Source: Curvibacter sp. PD_MW3
GTDB taxonomy: Bacteria; Pseudomonadota; Gammaproteobacteria; Burkholderiales; Burkholderiaceae_C
Assembly (NCBI GenBank): GCA_002633085.1
Contig: NSIV01000005.1
Location: 1 to 64,000, forward strand
Reading direction: 5' to 3'
Length of the DNA: 64,000 nucleotides
Part shown: one piece after another, positions 26,369-34,816 of the stretch
Layout: every line of letters begins with the position of its first letter
Numbering within the stretch: the stretch's first letter is position 1
Made by a program: the position numbers and the translations under genes
Notes under the pieces: model-generated
Databases searched by the model: none
What the model saw: the letters and a program-made list of their open reading frames with translations, nothing else
Told to the model about the DNA's origin: nothing

Positions 26369-27360
26369 GACTTGAGGATCTGATCGTTGTAGATCGGAGC
26401 CGGGGGCTTCGCACTGATCAGGCCATGCTTGAGACCCAGATCGAGTTGAAGCTCCAGGTTGCGGAACACGGATGCATCCCACTTCGCCGCGGTCACATCG
26501 GCGATTCGCCGTGGCAGCATGTCGATAGCGGCCGTTTCAGACGCAGGAATGCCCAGCGCCTCCAGGTATTGAGGTGCCTTGACTATGGCCGGGTCGCGAA
26601 TGATCGCGCGATTCACATCCAGGTAAGCCTTGGCAACAATCCTGGCCGCCTCCGGGTTCTTGTCCAGCCAGGATTTGCGTGCAGCATGCCCGACCAGGAA
26701 CAAGGTGTCCTGTTTGGTAGCGCTGCTCCATAAATCCCTGACCTTGGCGATCTCTCGTGCGCCTTTGGCGATCAGGCGGGTCGAATTCGGCTCGATGGCG
26801 ATGATCGCGTCCACGTCACCACGTTCGAACAGGGCCATGCTCACCAGGGCCGGGCCATAGCTGAGCTGGAAATCCTTTTTCAAGTCCAGGCCGTGCAAGG
26901 CGCAGGTCAGTTCGGCCTGACGCACCGTGTCGGTGTTGATCGGCAAGGTGGCGACTCTCTTTCCCTTGAGGTCTTGAAGACTCCGGTAAGGACTGTCTCC
27001 CCGCACGATCCAGCTCGCGTGACTCAGGTTCAAGGGCGCGAACATCTGTATATCCGCATCTTTCAGATTGGCCTCCGCAATGCCCAAGGCCCCATATCCA
27101 CTGACGTGCAAGGCCCCAGACAGCAACTGCAACTGCATCTGGCCGGGCGCACTGCTGATGTAGTTGATGTCGAGTTGCGACACATTGACCAAAGAGGTCT
27201 TGAAAAAATGCGGATACATGGCGGAGGTGCTGCCCTTGTTACCCGCCAGCAGGTTGAGGGGGGACTTGGGTGCGCCCTGTGCATGCGCGAACATGCTCAT
27301 CGGCAGAGCCGACAGCCCCAAGGCAGACAAGGCCAGACGCCTGGTCGTTGTGTTCTTCAT
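26365..27360 (-). CDS. ABC transporter substrate-binding protein (SsuA/TauA/NMT1 type), importer 2
   Basis: Periplasmic binding protein of 331 aa. It has an N-terminal twin-arginine-like or Sec signal (TTRRLALSALGLSALP, cleavage near AHAQG) followed by the type 2 PBP fold typical of sulfonate or thiamine-precursor binders (NMT1/SsuA). The segment ALFERGDVDAIIAIEPNSTR is nearly the same as in the importer 1 protein, so the two systems are paralogues. The ATG at 27360 is preceded by an in-frame TTG. The ligand is unknown. Confidence 0.85.
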   Translation of the reverse strand: MKNTTTRRLALSALGLSALPMSMFAHAQGAPKSPLNLLAGNKGSTSAMYPHFFKTSLVNVSQLDINYISSAPGQMQLQLLSGALHVSGYGALGIAEANLKDADIQMFAPLNLSHASWIVRGDSPYRSLQDLKGKRVATLPINTDTVRQAELTCALHGLDLKKDFQLSYGPALVSMALFERGDVDAIIAIEPNSTRLIAKGAREIAKVRDLWSSATKQDTLFLVGHAARKSWLDKNPEAARIVAKAYLDVNRAIIRDPAIVKAPQYLEALGIPASETAAIDMLPRRIADVTAAKWDASVFRNLELQLDLGLKHGLISAKPPAPIYNDQILKS

Positions 27361-27383
27361 CAATATTCCCGGATTCGTTTTGA

Positions 27384-28112
27384 TTACGCCAACTTTTTCA
27401 TGATGTCCCGGTACACCTCGAAGACCGCAGGGTCCTCGGGCTGCCTGGGACGCGGCAGGTTCACTTCGACAATGTCAGCAATCCGTGCAGGCTTGCCTTT
27501 CAATATGACCACCCGGTCCGCAAGAAAGGCTGCTTCCTGAAGGTTATGGGTCACCAAAATTCCTGTTGTGCCCTTGTTCAGGCGCAGGGACTGGAGAACC
27601 AGGCGCAGGCGTCGCGCGGTCAGCTCGTCCAGCGCGCTGAACGGCTCGTCCAACAGCAGGACACCTGGATTGACCGCAAAGGCCCTGGCAAGCGCAACAC
27701 GCTGGCGCTGGCCTCCAGACAACATCAGGGGATAGGCATCACGCTGCGCAGACAGCCCCAGCTCTTCCAGGAGCTCGTCGACGATCGCCGGCTGTGCCTG
27801 CGGCGGAAGGACCAGGCGCACGTTTTCGTAGACGGTCAACCAGTTGAGCAGCCGGGGTTGCTGAAAAGCCATGCCCAGGGTGCCTGCGTCGCTATCACCC
27901 TCACTCCAGGTGATCGTCCCCTGGTCCGGATGGTCGATATCAGCCACCAGGTTGAGCAGCGTGGATTTGCCGACACCCGAGGGGCCCACGAAGGCAACCA
28001 GTTCTCCCGGTTCGATGGAGAACGAGAAGTTATTCACAACGGCCTCTGCCGCCAGCTGTCCATGCCGGACATAAGACTTCCCGACGGATTCAAACGTGAT
28101 GCGTCGGCTCAT
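27384..28112 (-). CDS. ABC transporter ATP-binding protein (NitT/TauT/Ssu type), importer 1
   Basis: ATPase subunit of 242 aa with Walker A GPSGVGKST, Q-loop FQQPRLLNWLTVYEN, signature LSGGQRQRVALARA, Walker B LLLDEPFSALD and VTHNLQEAAF. The ATG at 28112 overlaps the permease stop (ATGA). The frame remains open to 28133, but that part overlaps the permease end. Same subfamily as importer 2; both ATPases keep complete catalytic motifs. Confidence 0.88.
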   Translation of the reverse strand: MSRRITFESVGKSYVRHGQLAAEAVVNNFSFSIEPGELVAFVGPSGVGKSTLLNLVADIDHPDQGTITWSEGDSDAGTLGMAFQQPRLLNWLTVYENVRLVLPPQAQPAIVDELLEELGLSAQRDAYPLMLSGGQRQRVALARAFAVNPGVLLLDEPFSALDELTARRLRLVLQSLRLNKGTTGILVTHNLQEAAFLADRVVILKGKPARIADIVEVNLPRPRQPEDPAVFEVYRDIMKKLA

Positions 28113-28945
28113 ACCCGCGCCTTTCGTTCCCAATAGGACAAACGACGCTCCAGGGCCTGGAAGAAGACATATTCGAGCGTCACCATGCCAACCCAGAAAC
28201 TCAACGTCCAGGCAAGAACACCTTCAACGTTCTGCATGCTGAATTCGGAGTTGAGCCTGTAGCCCACGCCATCCGAAAGACCAAAGATCTCGACCAGGAC
28301 AATGACTTTCCACGCCAGTGAAAATCCGATGCGGGCACCACTCAGCAGATAGGGTACCAACGAAGGCAACCAGATCTTGGACAAGCGCTTTCCGCGGGAT
28401 AGGCGATAGACGTGGGCCATCTCGACAATGTCCGGATCCACTGACTTGACGCCCTGGATGACTTGGAGAATCAAGGCGGGCGCAATGCCAAGGGCGACCG
28501 ATACGACGGGTGTGGCCAAGCTGACACCAAACCAGATGACGCATAGCAAGGCCCACACCAGGCCCGGGACGGTCAGCCCTAGGACGATGGCCGGCTCAAA
28601 AAATCGATGCACAAAGGAGAAGCGTGCACTGGCAATGCCAATGGGAAGGGCAACCGAAAACGCCAGCAGGAAACCCAGGACGATGCGCCACAGCGTGATG
28701 GAGATCTGGGTTACCGCATCTCCGCTGGCAACGATGCGAAAGGTCTCACTGGCCACCTGCTCCACGCCGGGCACCAGGGGGCTGTGCAGCCAGCGGGCCA
28801 TGAGTTCCCAACTCAAGATCAGCAGGGTGCAGAACGTCAGCCCCGGCAGTACCTGTCGAAGATATCGCCCCCATGGAAAAGCTGCAGGACGCGGTTCCTT
28901 GAGCGGTTCCAACGCAAGCGCAACTGATGAACTCCCGTTCGTCAT
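28109..28945 (-). CDS. ABC transporter permease (NitT/TauT/Ssu type), importer 1
   Basis: Membrane permease of 278 aa with about six transmembrane helices, the first in QVLPGLTFCTLLILSWELMA. The loop with SVDPDIVEMAHVYRLSRGKR contacts the ATPase, and LAWKVIVLVEIFGLSDGVGY mirrors the importer 2 permease. The ATG overlaps the stop of the binding-protein gene (ATGA). It is a paralogue of the 25583-26368 gene. Confidence 0.87.
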   Translation of the reverse strand: MTNGSSSVALALEPLKEPRPAAFPWGRYLRQVLPGLTFCTLLILSWELMARWLHSPLVPGVEQVASETFRIVASGDAVTQISITLWRIVLGFLLAFSVALPIGIASARFSFVHRFFEPAIVLGLTVPGLVWALLCVIWFGVSLATPVVSVALGIAPALILQVIQGVKSVDPDIVEMAHVYRLSRGKRLSKIWLPSLVPYLLSGARIGFSLAWKVIVLVEIFGLSDGVGYRLNSEFSMQNVEGVLAWTLSFWVGMVTLEYVFFQALERRLSYWERKARV

Positions 28946-30021
28946 GCGCCCTCCAGACCGACACCGTCGTACAAGGAGCGCTTGGGCGCCTGTGTCAGCA
29001 GACCGGTTTTCAGGGCCACCTCCACTTGGCGGTCAATCACACCCCATACCGAACGATCCCAACGTGTGGAGTAGGCACTCGGCAAACGCTTGGGAAGCAG
29101 CGCAATCGCTGCCTTTTCGTCGTCGCGGATGCCGATGGCTGTATGCACCTTCTGGAAAATGGCAGGTTCATCGTGCAGGCGTTGATTCGCAGCAGCGAAC
29201 AGGCGCGCCAGTCGCGAAGCCACGGCGCGGTTGCGTTCCACCCACTCACGCTGGGCCGCCAGGCCAACCAGGAACGGGGTATCGGTCTGCCCGGTTGCCT
29301 GGCGCCAGATGTCGCCCACGCGTGCGATTTCGCGCGCACCAGCCGCCACAAGTCGAGTCGCGGTGGGCTCCAGCACGATCACGGCATCGACATCGCCGCG
29401 CTCAAAGAGAGCCAGGTTTGCGGTGGGTGGTCCATGGATCACCTGGACATCGCGCTTGAGGTCTATCCCGATCAGCGATGCTGCAATCCGGGCCTGAAGA
29501 TACGTTTCTGATGTCTCGGGCTGGGTCGCGATTCTCTTGCCAATCAGGTCAGAGGGCTTGTGGAAGGGGCTGTCGCCACGCACCAGCCAGCGGCCGTGGT
29601 TGTTCAGGGCCGGCCCGAACAGGACAATATCCTGGCCGCGATTGACCAAGTTGGCTAGGCCGGCAGTACCAAAGACGCCAACATCGAGCGACCCCGCTGC
29701 CAACTGAACTTGCATCTTGCCTGGATCGGCCGTCACCCACTGGAAGTTCAGGCCCCGTGTCAACTCCGGCGACAAGAACTTTTCAATGACTGGCTGCCAC
29801 ACGGATCCGGCGCTGCCGGGCGAAGGAAGGGTGATGCGAATTGGCGCCTGTGCCGAGGGCTGTGCGCGCAACACCGCAGGCGCTCCCAGGCCCGCACCTG
29901 TGGCTGCTGCCAATGCTGATTGCAAAATGACACGGCGGCGCAAGCCGGGAGCCGATGTGGTGGGGGAGTCCGAACGATTGATTTTCATGATGTACTTTTG
30001 ATTGGGAAGAATTCGGTTCAT
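28942..30021 (-). CDS. ABC transporter substrate-binding protein (SsuA/TauA/NMT1 type), importer 1
   Basis: Periplasmic binding protein of 359 aa. A twin-arginine-type signal is present (LRRRVILQSALAAATGAGLG, cleavage near LRAQP). The mature protein includes DPGKMQVQLAAGSLDVGVFG, LALFERGDVDAVIVLEPTA and TRLVAAGAREIARVGDIW. I start at the ATG at 30021 because it overlaps the aldolase stop (ATGA), like the other junctions of this operon; a second ATG at 29988 is also possible. The binding specificity is unknown, but the family binds sulfonates, taurine, nitrate or pyrimidine precursors. Confidence 0.85.
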   Translation of the reverse strand: MNRILPNQKYIMKINRSDSPTTSAPGLRRRVILQSALAAATGAGLGAPAVLRAQPSAQAPIRITLPSPGSAGSVWQPVIEKFLSPELTRGLNFQWVTADPGKMQVQLAAGSLDVGVFGTAGLANLVNRGQDIVLFGPALNNHGRWLVRGDSPFHKPSDLIGKRIATQPETSETYLQARIAASLIGIDLKRDVQVIHGPPTANLALFERGDVDAVIVLEPTATRLVAAGAREIARVGDIWRQATGQTDTPFLVGLAAQREWVERNRAVASRLARLFAAANQRLHDEPAIFQKVHTAIGIRDDEKAAIALLPKRLPSAYSTRWDRSVWGVIDRQVEVALKTGLLTQAPKRSLYDGVGLEGA

Positions 30022-30893
30022 GTCGAGGCGTGGACATCGGCGGCATGGATCTGCCGCAAAAAGGCATCCCAGATCCTGGCGGTGTAGGCAGTGCCGGTGG
30101 ATCGCTCATACACCTGAGCCGTCTTTTGCAAGACGGATTCCGGTGGCACGATGAGCGCCTGGCCACCTGCCTGGGCGGCAATCTGAATGGCGCATGCACG
30201 CTCCAGGAAATACAACTCCTGGAAAGCCTCGCCGATGCTGCGCCCTATCGTCAGAAGGCCGTGGTTTCGCAAGATCAGGACCCGCTTGTCGTCGAGCTCT
30301 GCGACCAGACGCTCCTGCTCGGAATAGTCGAACGCAAAACCTTCAAAGTCGTGGTAAGCCACTCGTCCCCAGTAACGCGCTGCATGTTGTGAAAGCATCA
30401 ACAGGCCATCCTGCTGTGCCGAGACTGCCACGCCGCTCGTGGTGTGCGTGTGCAGCACGGCCGCCGCATCAGGGCGAGCGCCGTGAATTGCGCCATGGAT
30501 GACAAAGCCGGCCAGGTTGTGGCCCAGGCCCAGCGGGTCTGAAAGAACCTCGCCATGGACATCGACCTCCACAAGATTGGATGGACGGATTTCATCAAAG
30601 CGCAGCCCAAAGGAATTGATCAGGAAGCGTCCTTCATGTCCCGGCACGCGTGCCGAGAAATGCGTGAAGATGTGATCCGTCCAGCCCAGTCTTGCCGCCA
30701 GTTGGTAGGCGGCAGCAAGCTCTACCCTTGTTCGCCACTGTTCGGGCCCGACCCTGAGACGAACCTCGGCATCAAGTTCAGCAACATCCAGATCAACCAG
30801 CACCGCCGACGGCACCACAGATGCCGAATCCGACCGGCCACCAAAGACAGGCGCCTGCTGATCAACAGCCTGGCTCCCCGCAGCAGATGCCAT
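30018..30893 (-). CDS. Class II aldolase/adducin-family protein
   Basis: AraD/FucA-type zinc protein of 291 aa. Metal-binding histidines are seen in VLHTHTTSGVAV, and the late LILRNHGLLTIGRSIGEAF supplies the third His. The middle has FTHFSARVPGHEGRFLINSF, as in the decarboxylase and epimerase members of the family. Members act as aldolases, epimerases or hydroxy-acid decarboxylases, so the reaction cannot be fixed. Its ATG shares one base with the stop of the TauD-like gene (TAATG), implying joint expression. The first 30 residues are poorly conserved. Confidence 0.8.
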   Translation of the reverse strand: MASAAGSQAVDQQAPVFGGRSDSASVVPSAVLVDLDVAELDAEVRLRVGPEQWRTRVELAAAYQLAARLGWTDHIFTHFSARVPGHEGRFLINSFGLRFDEIRPSNLVEVDVHGEVLSDPLGLGHNLAGFVIHGAIHGARPDAAAVLHTHTTSGVAVSAQQDGLLMLSQHAARYWGRVAYHDFEGFAFDYSEQERLVAELDDKRVLILRNHGLLTIGRSIGEAFQELYFLERACAIQIAAQAGGQALIVPPESVLQKTAQVYERSTGTAYTARIWDAFLRQIHAADVHAST

Positions 30894-31819
30894 TACTCCA
30901 CCACCGCCCGATGCAGCAGGCGACGCTGGTCACCAAAATCCAGCACACCGCGATGCTGAACAATGCGGTTGTCCCAGATCAGGGCCACACCATCTTGCCA
31001 GCGGAACCTCACCTCGACTTCGGGCGTCTTGATGATCTCGAAAAGAATGCCCAGCAGGTGCTGGCTTACGACTGGCGGCAGGCCCACGATGCGTGTCGTG
31101 TAGAGCTCATTGACAAAGATCTGCTTGAGGCCGGTCTCAGGATGAACCTTGATCAAGGGCGACTCGACGGGCGGGTACAACTCGCGCTGCTGGGCGAGCT
31201 TGACGGGGTCGTGACCATAGGCGTAGCTCAGGAAGCCCTGCGCGTCGTAGGACTGGATGGCCGTCAGCGTCTCAAGATACTTGGCAAACAGCGGGTCCAG
31301 CAAATCGTACGCCGCCGTTGCGTGTGAAAACACGGTGTCTCCACCATAAGACGGTACGGCCTCTCCAAACAAAGCTGTGTAGCGCGTCGGGCGGGCACGG
31401 AATGCCTGGTCGATATGCCAGATGTAGTTGGCACGGGTCTTCTTGGTGCGTGAGTCGATGGTGTTTGCACCACCCGTGACCTGGGAAACCGGGGTGTAAG
31501 GCGTGCCCATGTAGCTGGCCTGACCGAACACACCCACCAGATCGTTGAATGTCTTCGGATTCACGGTTCCCGGCTCAAATGCCAGAAACCCACGCTCCAG
31601 CAGCTGTGCCTGGAGAAATCTGCTCACCTCCTGGCTGGGCGCACTCGTCAGGCGCAGCCCACGAACCCAGCCACCAAGGATCGCGCTGTAGGGCTCCACT
31701 TGGACGTCACCCAGTGCGACAGCCTCCTTGCGCCAGCGTGAAATATCGAGAACTCGGGGCTGGACCGCATCCAGGTCCAAGGGCTTGGCTGCAGAGGCCA
31801 GATCAATGACAGCTGACAC
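30893..31819 (-). CDS. TauD/TfdA-family Fe(II)/2-oxoglutarate dioxygenase
   Basis: Non-heme iron oxygenase of 308 aa. The facial triad is visible as H-x-D in NYIWHIDQAFRARPTRY and a distal His in LIWDNRIVQHRG, with the 2-oxoglutarate-binding Arg in DQRRLLHRAVV. TauD releases sulfite from taurine, and TfdA cleaves aryloxyalkanoates, so a C-S or C-O bond cleavage is possible here. The start is GTG at 31819 with GAGGA 7 bases upstream; no ATG is available near it. It is the first gene of the operon reaching down to the sulfurtransferase at 23925. Confidence 0.85.
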   Translation of the reverse strand: MSAVIDLASAAKPLDLDAVQPRVLDISRWRKEAVALGDVQVEPYSAILGGWVRGLRLTSAPSQEVSRFLQAQLLERGFLAFEPGTVNPKTFNDLVGVFGQASYMGTPYTPVSQVTGGANTIDSRTKKTRANYIWHIDQAFRARPTRYTALFGEAVPSYGGDTVFSHATAAYDLLDPLFAKYLETLTAIQSYDAQGFLSYAYGHDPVKLAQQRELYPPVESPLIKVHPETGLKQIFVNELYTTRIVGLPPVVSQHLLGILFEIIKTPEVEVRFRWQDGVALIWDNRIVQHRGVLDFGDQRRLLHRAVVE

Positions 31820-31910
31820 AAATTTTTCCTCAAGACGTCAATCGGAAGTCATGTTGATGACTCATCTCGAGGTGGACTTTACGAATCAGGCGTTGCGGCG
31901 AAAACGAATA

Positions 31911-31934
31911 TTTCCGTATATCTAATTGCGGAAA
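31911..31934. promoter_or_regulatory. Inverted repeat in the divergent TauD/MFS promoter region
   Basis: TTTCCG (31911-31916) and CGGAAA (31929-31934) form a 6-bp inverted repeat with 12 bases between. ATATTTCC and GTATTTCC also recur nearby. The 156-base gap is AT-rich and no regulator gene is adjacent, so a factor encoded elsewhere may bind here. Confidence 0.35.
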
Positions 31935-31975
31935 AAGTATTTCCAATCACTGCCCATGGGTGAAACGATCGCGCC

Positions 31976-33388
31976 ATGTCGGTACACACGAAGAATCAGG
32001 CCTTGGCGCTTCTGGTGGGTGGGGCGTTCTTCATGGAGCAACTCGATGCCACCATCATTGCGCCGGCCATCCCGCTGATCGCCAAGGATTTGGCCCTGGA
32101 TCCATTGAGCCTGAACTTGACGCTGACCACCTACCTGTTGGCCTTGGTAGTGATGATCCCGGTCAGTGGAGCGCTGGCGGATCGCTTTGGAACCCGGACT
32201 GTCTTTCGCTGGTCGGTTGCTCTTTTCACGCTCAGCTCCGTACTGTGCGCCTTCGCCCCCGACTTGCCCACGCTCATCCTGGCTCGTACGTTGCAGGGGG
32301 GTAGTGGCGCCCTGATGGTTCCCGTGGGGCGCATAGCGATTGTGAGAACCGTCAAGAAATCAGAACTCGTCCAGGCATTAGCCACGATGGTCACCCTGGC
32401 GATGGTGGCTCCCATCGTCGGGCCACCCCTGGGTGGCTGGATTGCAGACACCGGCTCCTGGACCTGGATCTTCCTGGTCAATCTTCCGATCGGTTTGCTG
32501 GGCTGGTTCCTTGCCGGACGTCACATTCCCCAGCTCAAGACCGACATCACTGCACCGTTTGACCTGCCCGGCTGGCTGGCCCTGACGTCTTGCCTGGCAT
32601 GTCTGATTTGCGGACTCGAACTGTCCCGTCACGGGAACATTGCGTCATGGTATGCGCCGACCGTCTTCGCAGCAAGTCTGGGCTTTGGTGTTCTCTATTT
32701 CTTACGGTGGCGAACCCAGGCTGACCCGCTGCTGGATTTTTCACTGCTCAAGCACAACACATTTCGTGTTTCCTTCATAGGCAGCTCATTGGTCCGTGTG
32801 GGATACGGGGCACTGCCGTTCCTGCTTCCTCTGTGCTTGCAACTGGGTCTGGGCTTCAGCGCCAGCGATAGCGGCCTGGCGTTGCTGGGCAGTGCTGTGG
32901 TGGTGATCATCATGAAGGCCGGAACGGCTGCCTTGCTGCGTACCTTCGGATTCCGTACGGTGCTGATCTGCAACGGCATCGCGTGCTCGGCAGGCCTGGC
33001 CATCTGCGCATTGCTGATGCCGGGCTGGACGCTTCCAGGTGTATTGATACTTCTGATGGCGGGTGGCTTCGCGCGCTCTGTTCAGTTCAACGCCCTGGCC
33101 GCCATCGCTTATGCAGACATCGAACCGAGCCGTACCGGTGCGGCCACCAGCCTCAACACCATGTTCCAGCAACTGGCTGTCACATTGGGCATTACCTTGT
33201 CGGCCTGGTTGCTGGAGTGGTTTGCCACCCATGCGGGCAGAAGCGAACTGACTGCGCATGACTTTGCGCTCACCTTTCTTTGCCTTGCCGCCATCACCGC
33301 ATTGGCCATTCCATCGTACTTTGCCCTGGAACGGCACGCCGGAGCTGATCTGAGCGGCCACAGCGCGCCTGACCCAAAAAGAATTTGA
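31976..33388 (+). CDS. MFS transporter of the DHA2 (EmrB/QacA) family
   Basis: Major facilitator superfamily protein of 470 aa with about 14 predicted transmembrane helices. Motif A is ALADRFGTRTVFRWS, motif C-type sequence is APIVGPPLGGWIAD, and the start LDATIIAPAIPLIAKDL is the DHA2 motif D region. DHA2 proteins are drug/proton antiporters, so export of a toxic substrate or intermediate is likely, although uptake is possible. It is first in a plus-strand operon with the flavin monooxygenase and Rieske oxygenase, divergent from the TauD-like gene. Confidence 0.88.
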   Translation: MSVHTKNQALALLVGGAFFMEQLDATIIAPAIPLIAKDLALDPLSLNLTLTTYLLALVVMIPVSGALADRFGTRTVFRWSVALFTLSSVLCAFAPDLPTLILARTLQGGSGALMVPVGRIAIVRTVKKSELVQALATMVTLAMVAPIVGPPLGGWIADTGSWTWIFLVNLPIGLLGWFLAGRHIPQLKTDITAPFDLPGWLALTSCLACLICGLELSRHGNIASWYAPTVFAASLGFGVLYFLRWRTQADPLLDFSLLKHNTFRVSFIGSSLVRVGYGALPFLLPLCLQLGLGFSASDSGLALLGSAVVVIIMKAGTAALLRTFGFRTVLICNGIACSAGLAICALLMPGWTLPGVLILLMAGGFARSVQFNALAAIAYADIEPSRTGAATSLNTMFQQLAVTLGITLSAWLLEWFATHAGRSELTAHDFALTFLCLAAITALAIPSYFALERHAGADLSGHSAPDPKRI

Positions 33389-34749
33389 TGAAGACCACCA
33401 CAAAGCAACTCAAACTTGGCGTGTTCGTCCTGCACGCAGGCTATCACTTGGCAGGTTGGCGGCATCCTGAGGCGATCTCCGGTGGTGAAAACCTGGCGCT
33501 GATGATCGAAATCGCCAAAACCGCGGAAGCAGGGAAACTGGACATGCTGTTCTTTCCTGACGTCCCGGGTAGTACCGCGGACTCGACACCATCGGTCATC
33601 TCCCGGTTTGAGCCGCTGACGCTGCTCAGCACATTGAGCGCTCATACCAAGCACATAGGCCTGGCGGCAACGGCGTCCACCACCTACCACGAGCCCATGA
33701 ACGTGGCACGCATGTTCGCCTCGCTTGACCACCTCAGCCAAGGGCGAGCCGCATGGAATCTGGTCACGACACTGGCTAAAGAAGCCGCCGGGAACTTTGG
33801 TGCACACGAGCATCTCAAGCACGCAGACCGCTATGCCAGGGCCACCGAATTCGTGCAAATCGTCCGTGGCCTATGGGACAGCTGGGAAGACGATGCCTTT
33901 CCGCGCGACAAGGCCAGCGGCCAGTATTTTGACGTCAGCAAGCTGCATACCTTGAACTTCCGCGGCGAGACACTCTCGGTGCGAGGTCCGCTGAATCTGA
34001 ACCGTCCCCCGCAGGGACACCCGGTTGTTGTGGTCGCAGGCGCCTCCGAGGACGGAAGAAGGCTTGCTGCGAGCCATGCTGATGTGTCTTTCACCGCACA
34101 GCACGATCTGGCGACAGCCCAGGCGTATTACCGCGATATCAAGGAGAAGACCCGGCTTGCCGGCCGGCATCCGGAAGAAGTTCTTGTGATGCCGGCGGTC
34201 GTGCCCGTCATCGGGGCAACAGAACGCGAAGCGAAAGAGAAATTCGACCTGCTGCAGTCACTCACGCCGATCGAACAGGCCATCCCCTTGCTGAGCTTCT
34301 TCCTGGGGCATGATGTTTCCAAGCTTCCACTGGATGAGCCCCTGCCCAACCTGGGCAGTTCGGAAGCCATGAAGAGCCGTACCGACCTGCTGCTTGAGCT
34401 GGCACTGAAGGAGCGATGGACCGTACGCCAATTGGCACTTTCTGTCGCCGCTTCACGTGGCCATCTGCTGGTCGTTGGGACACCCGAAACCGTTGCAGAT
34501 ACGCTGGAACATTGGTTCAAGGCGGGCGCTGCCGATGGCTTCAACATCATGCCGCCCTACTTTCCTGGCGGACTCAGGGATTTCGTCGACGGAGTCGTCC
34601 CTCTGCTTCAGGCGCGCGGCCTGTTTCGCCGCGACTACACCGGGACGACCTTGCGTGAACACCTGGGATTGCAACGCCCACGGCACCCCCAAACCATGGC
34701 CCACGAGGTGCGCGATCGATCACCATCGCTAACGCCAACGTTGGCATGA
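33388..34749 (+). CDS. LLM-class flavin-dependent monooxygenase (NtaA/SnaA/DszA-like)
   Basis: Bacterial luciferase-like monooxygenase of 453 aa, the length of the NtaA/DszA group. Features include LGVFVLHAGYHLAGWRHPEA, LDMLFFPDVPGS, the TYHEPMNVARMFASLDHLSQ and GRAAWNLVTT blocks, and QGHPVVVVAGASEDGRRLAA. The group uses FMNH2 from a separate reductase to oxidise nitrilotriacetate, dibenzothiophene sulfone or similar compounds. The ATG shares one base with the MFS stop. No flavin reductase gene lies beside it. With the TauD-like gene it suggests oxidative attack on a sulfur- or nitrogen-substituted compound. Confidence 0.83.
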   Translation: MKTTTKQLKLGVFVLHAGYHLAGWRHPEAISGGENLALMIEIAKTAEAGKLDMLFFPDVPGSTADSTPSVISRFEPLTLLSTLSAHTKHIGLAATASTTYHEPMNVARMFASLDHLSQGRAAWNLVTTLAKEAAGNFGAHEHLKHADRYARATEFVQIVRGLWDSWEDDAFPRDKASGQYFDVSKLHTLNFRGETLSVRGPLNLNRPPQGHPVVVVAGASEDGRRLAASHADVSFTAQHDLATAQAYYRDIKEKTRLAGRHPEEVLVMPAVVPVIGATEREAKEKFDLLQSLTPIEQAIPLLSFFLGHDVSKLPLDEPLPNLGSSEAMKSRTDLLLELALKERWTVRQLALSVAASRGHLLVVGTPETVADTLEHWFKAGAADGFNIMPPYFPGGLRDFVDGVVPLLQARGLFRRDYTGTTLREHLGLQRPRHPQTMAHEVRDRSPSLTPTLA

Positions 34750-34816
34750 AATGCCCGCAGCACCCCTTTGCGCTCCCAAACCTCAACCAGAAAATTCAGC
34801 CTCCGTTCTGACATTC

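Noticed and set aside
28428..29459. 343-aa plus-strand frame opposite the importer 1 permease and binding protein
   Set aside because: The sequence has no protein-like pattern and crosses two well-supported genes on the other strand.
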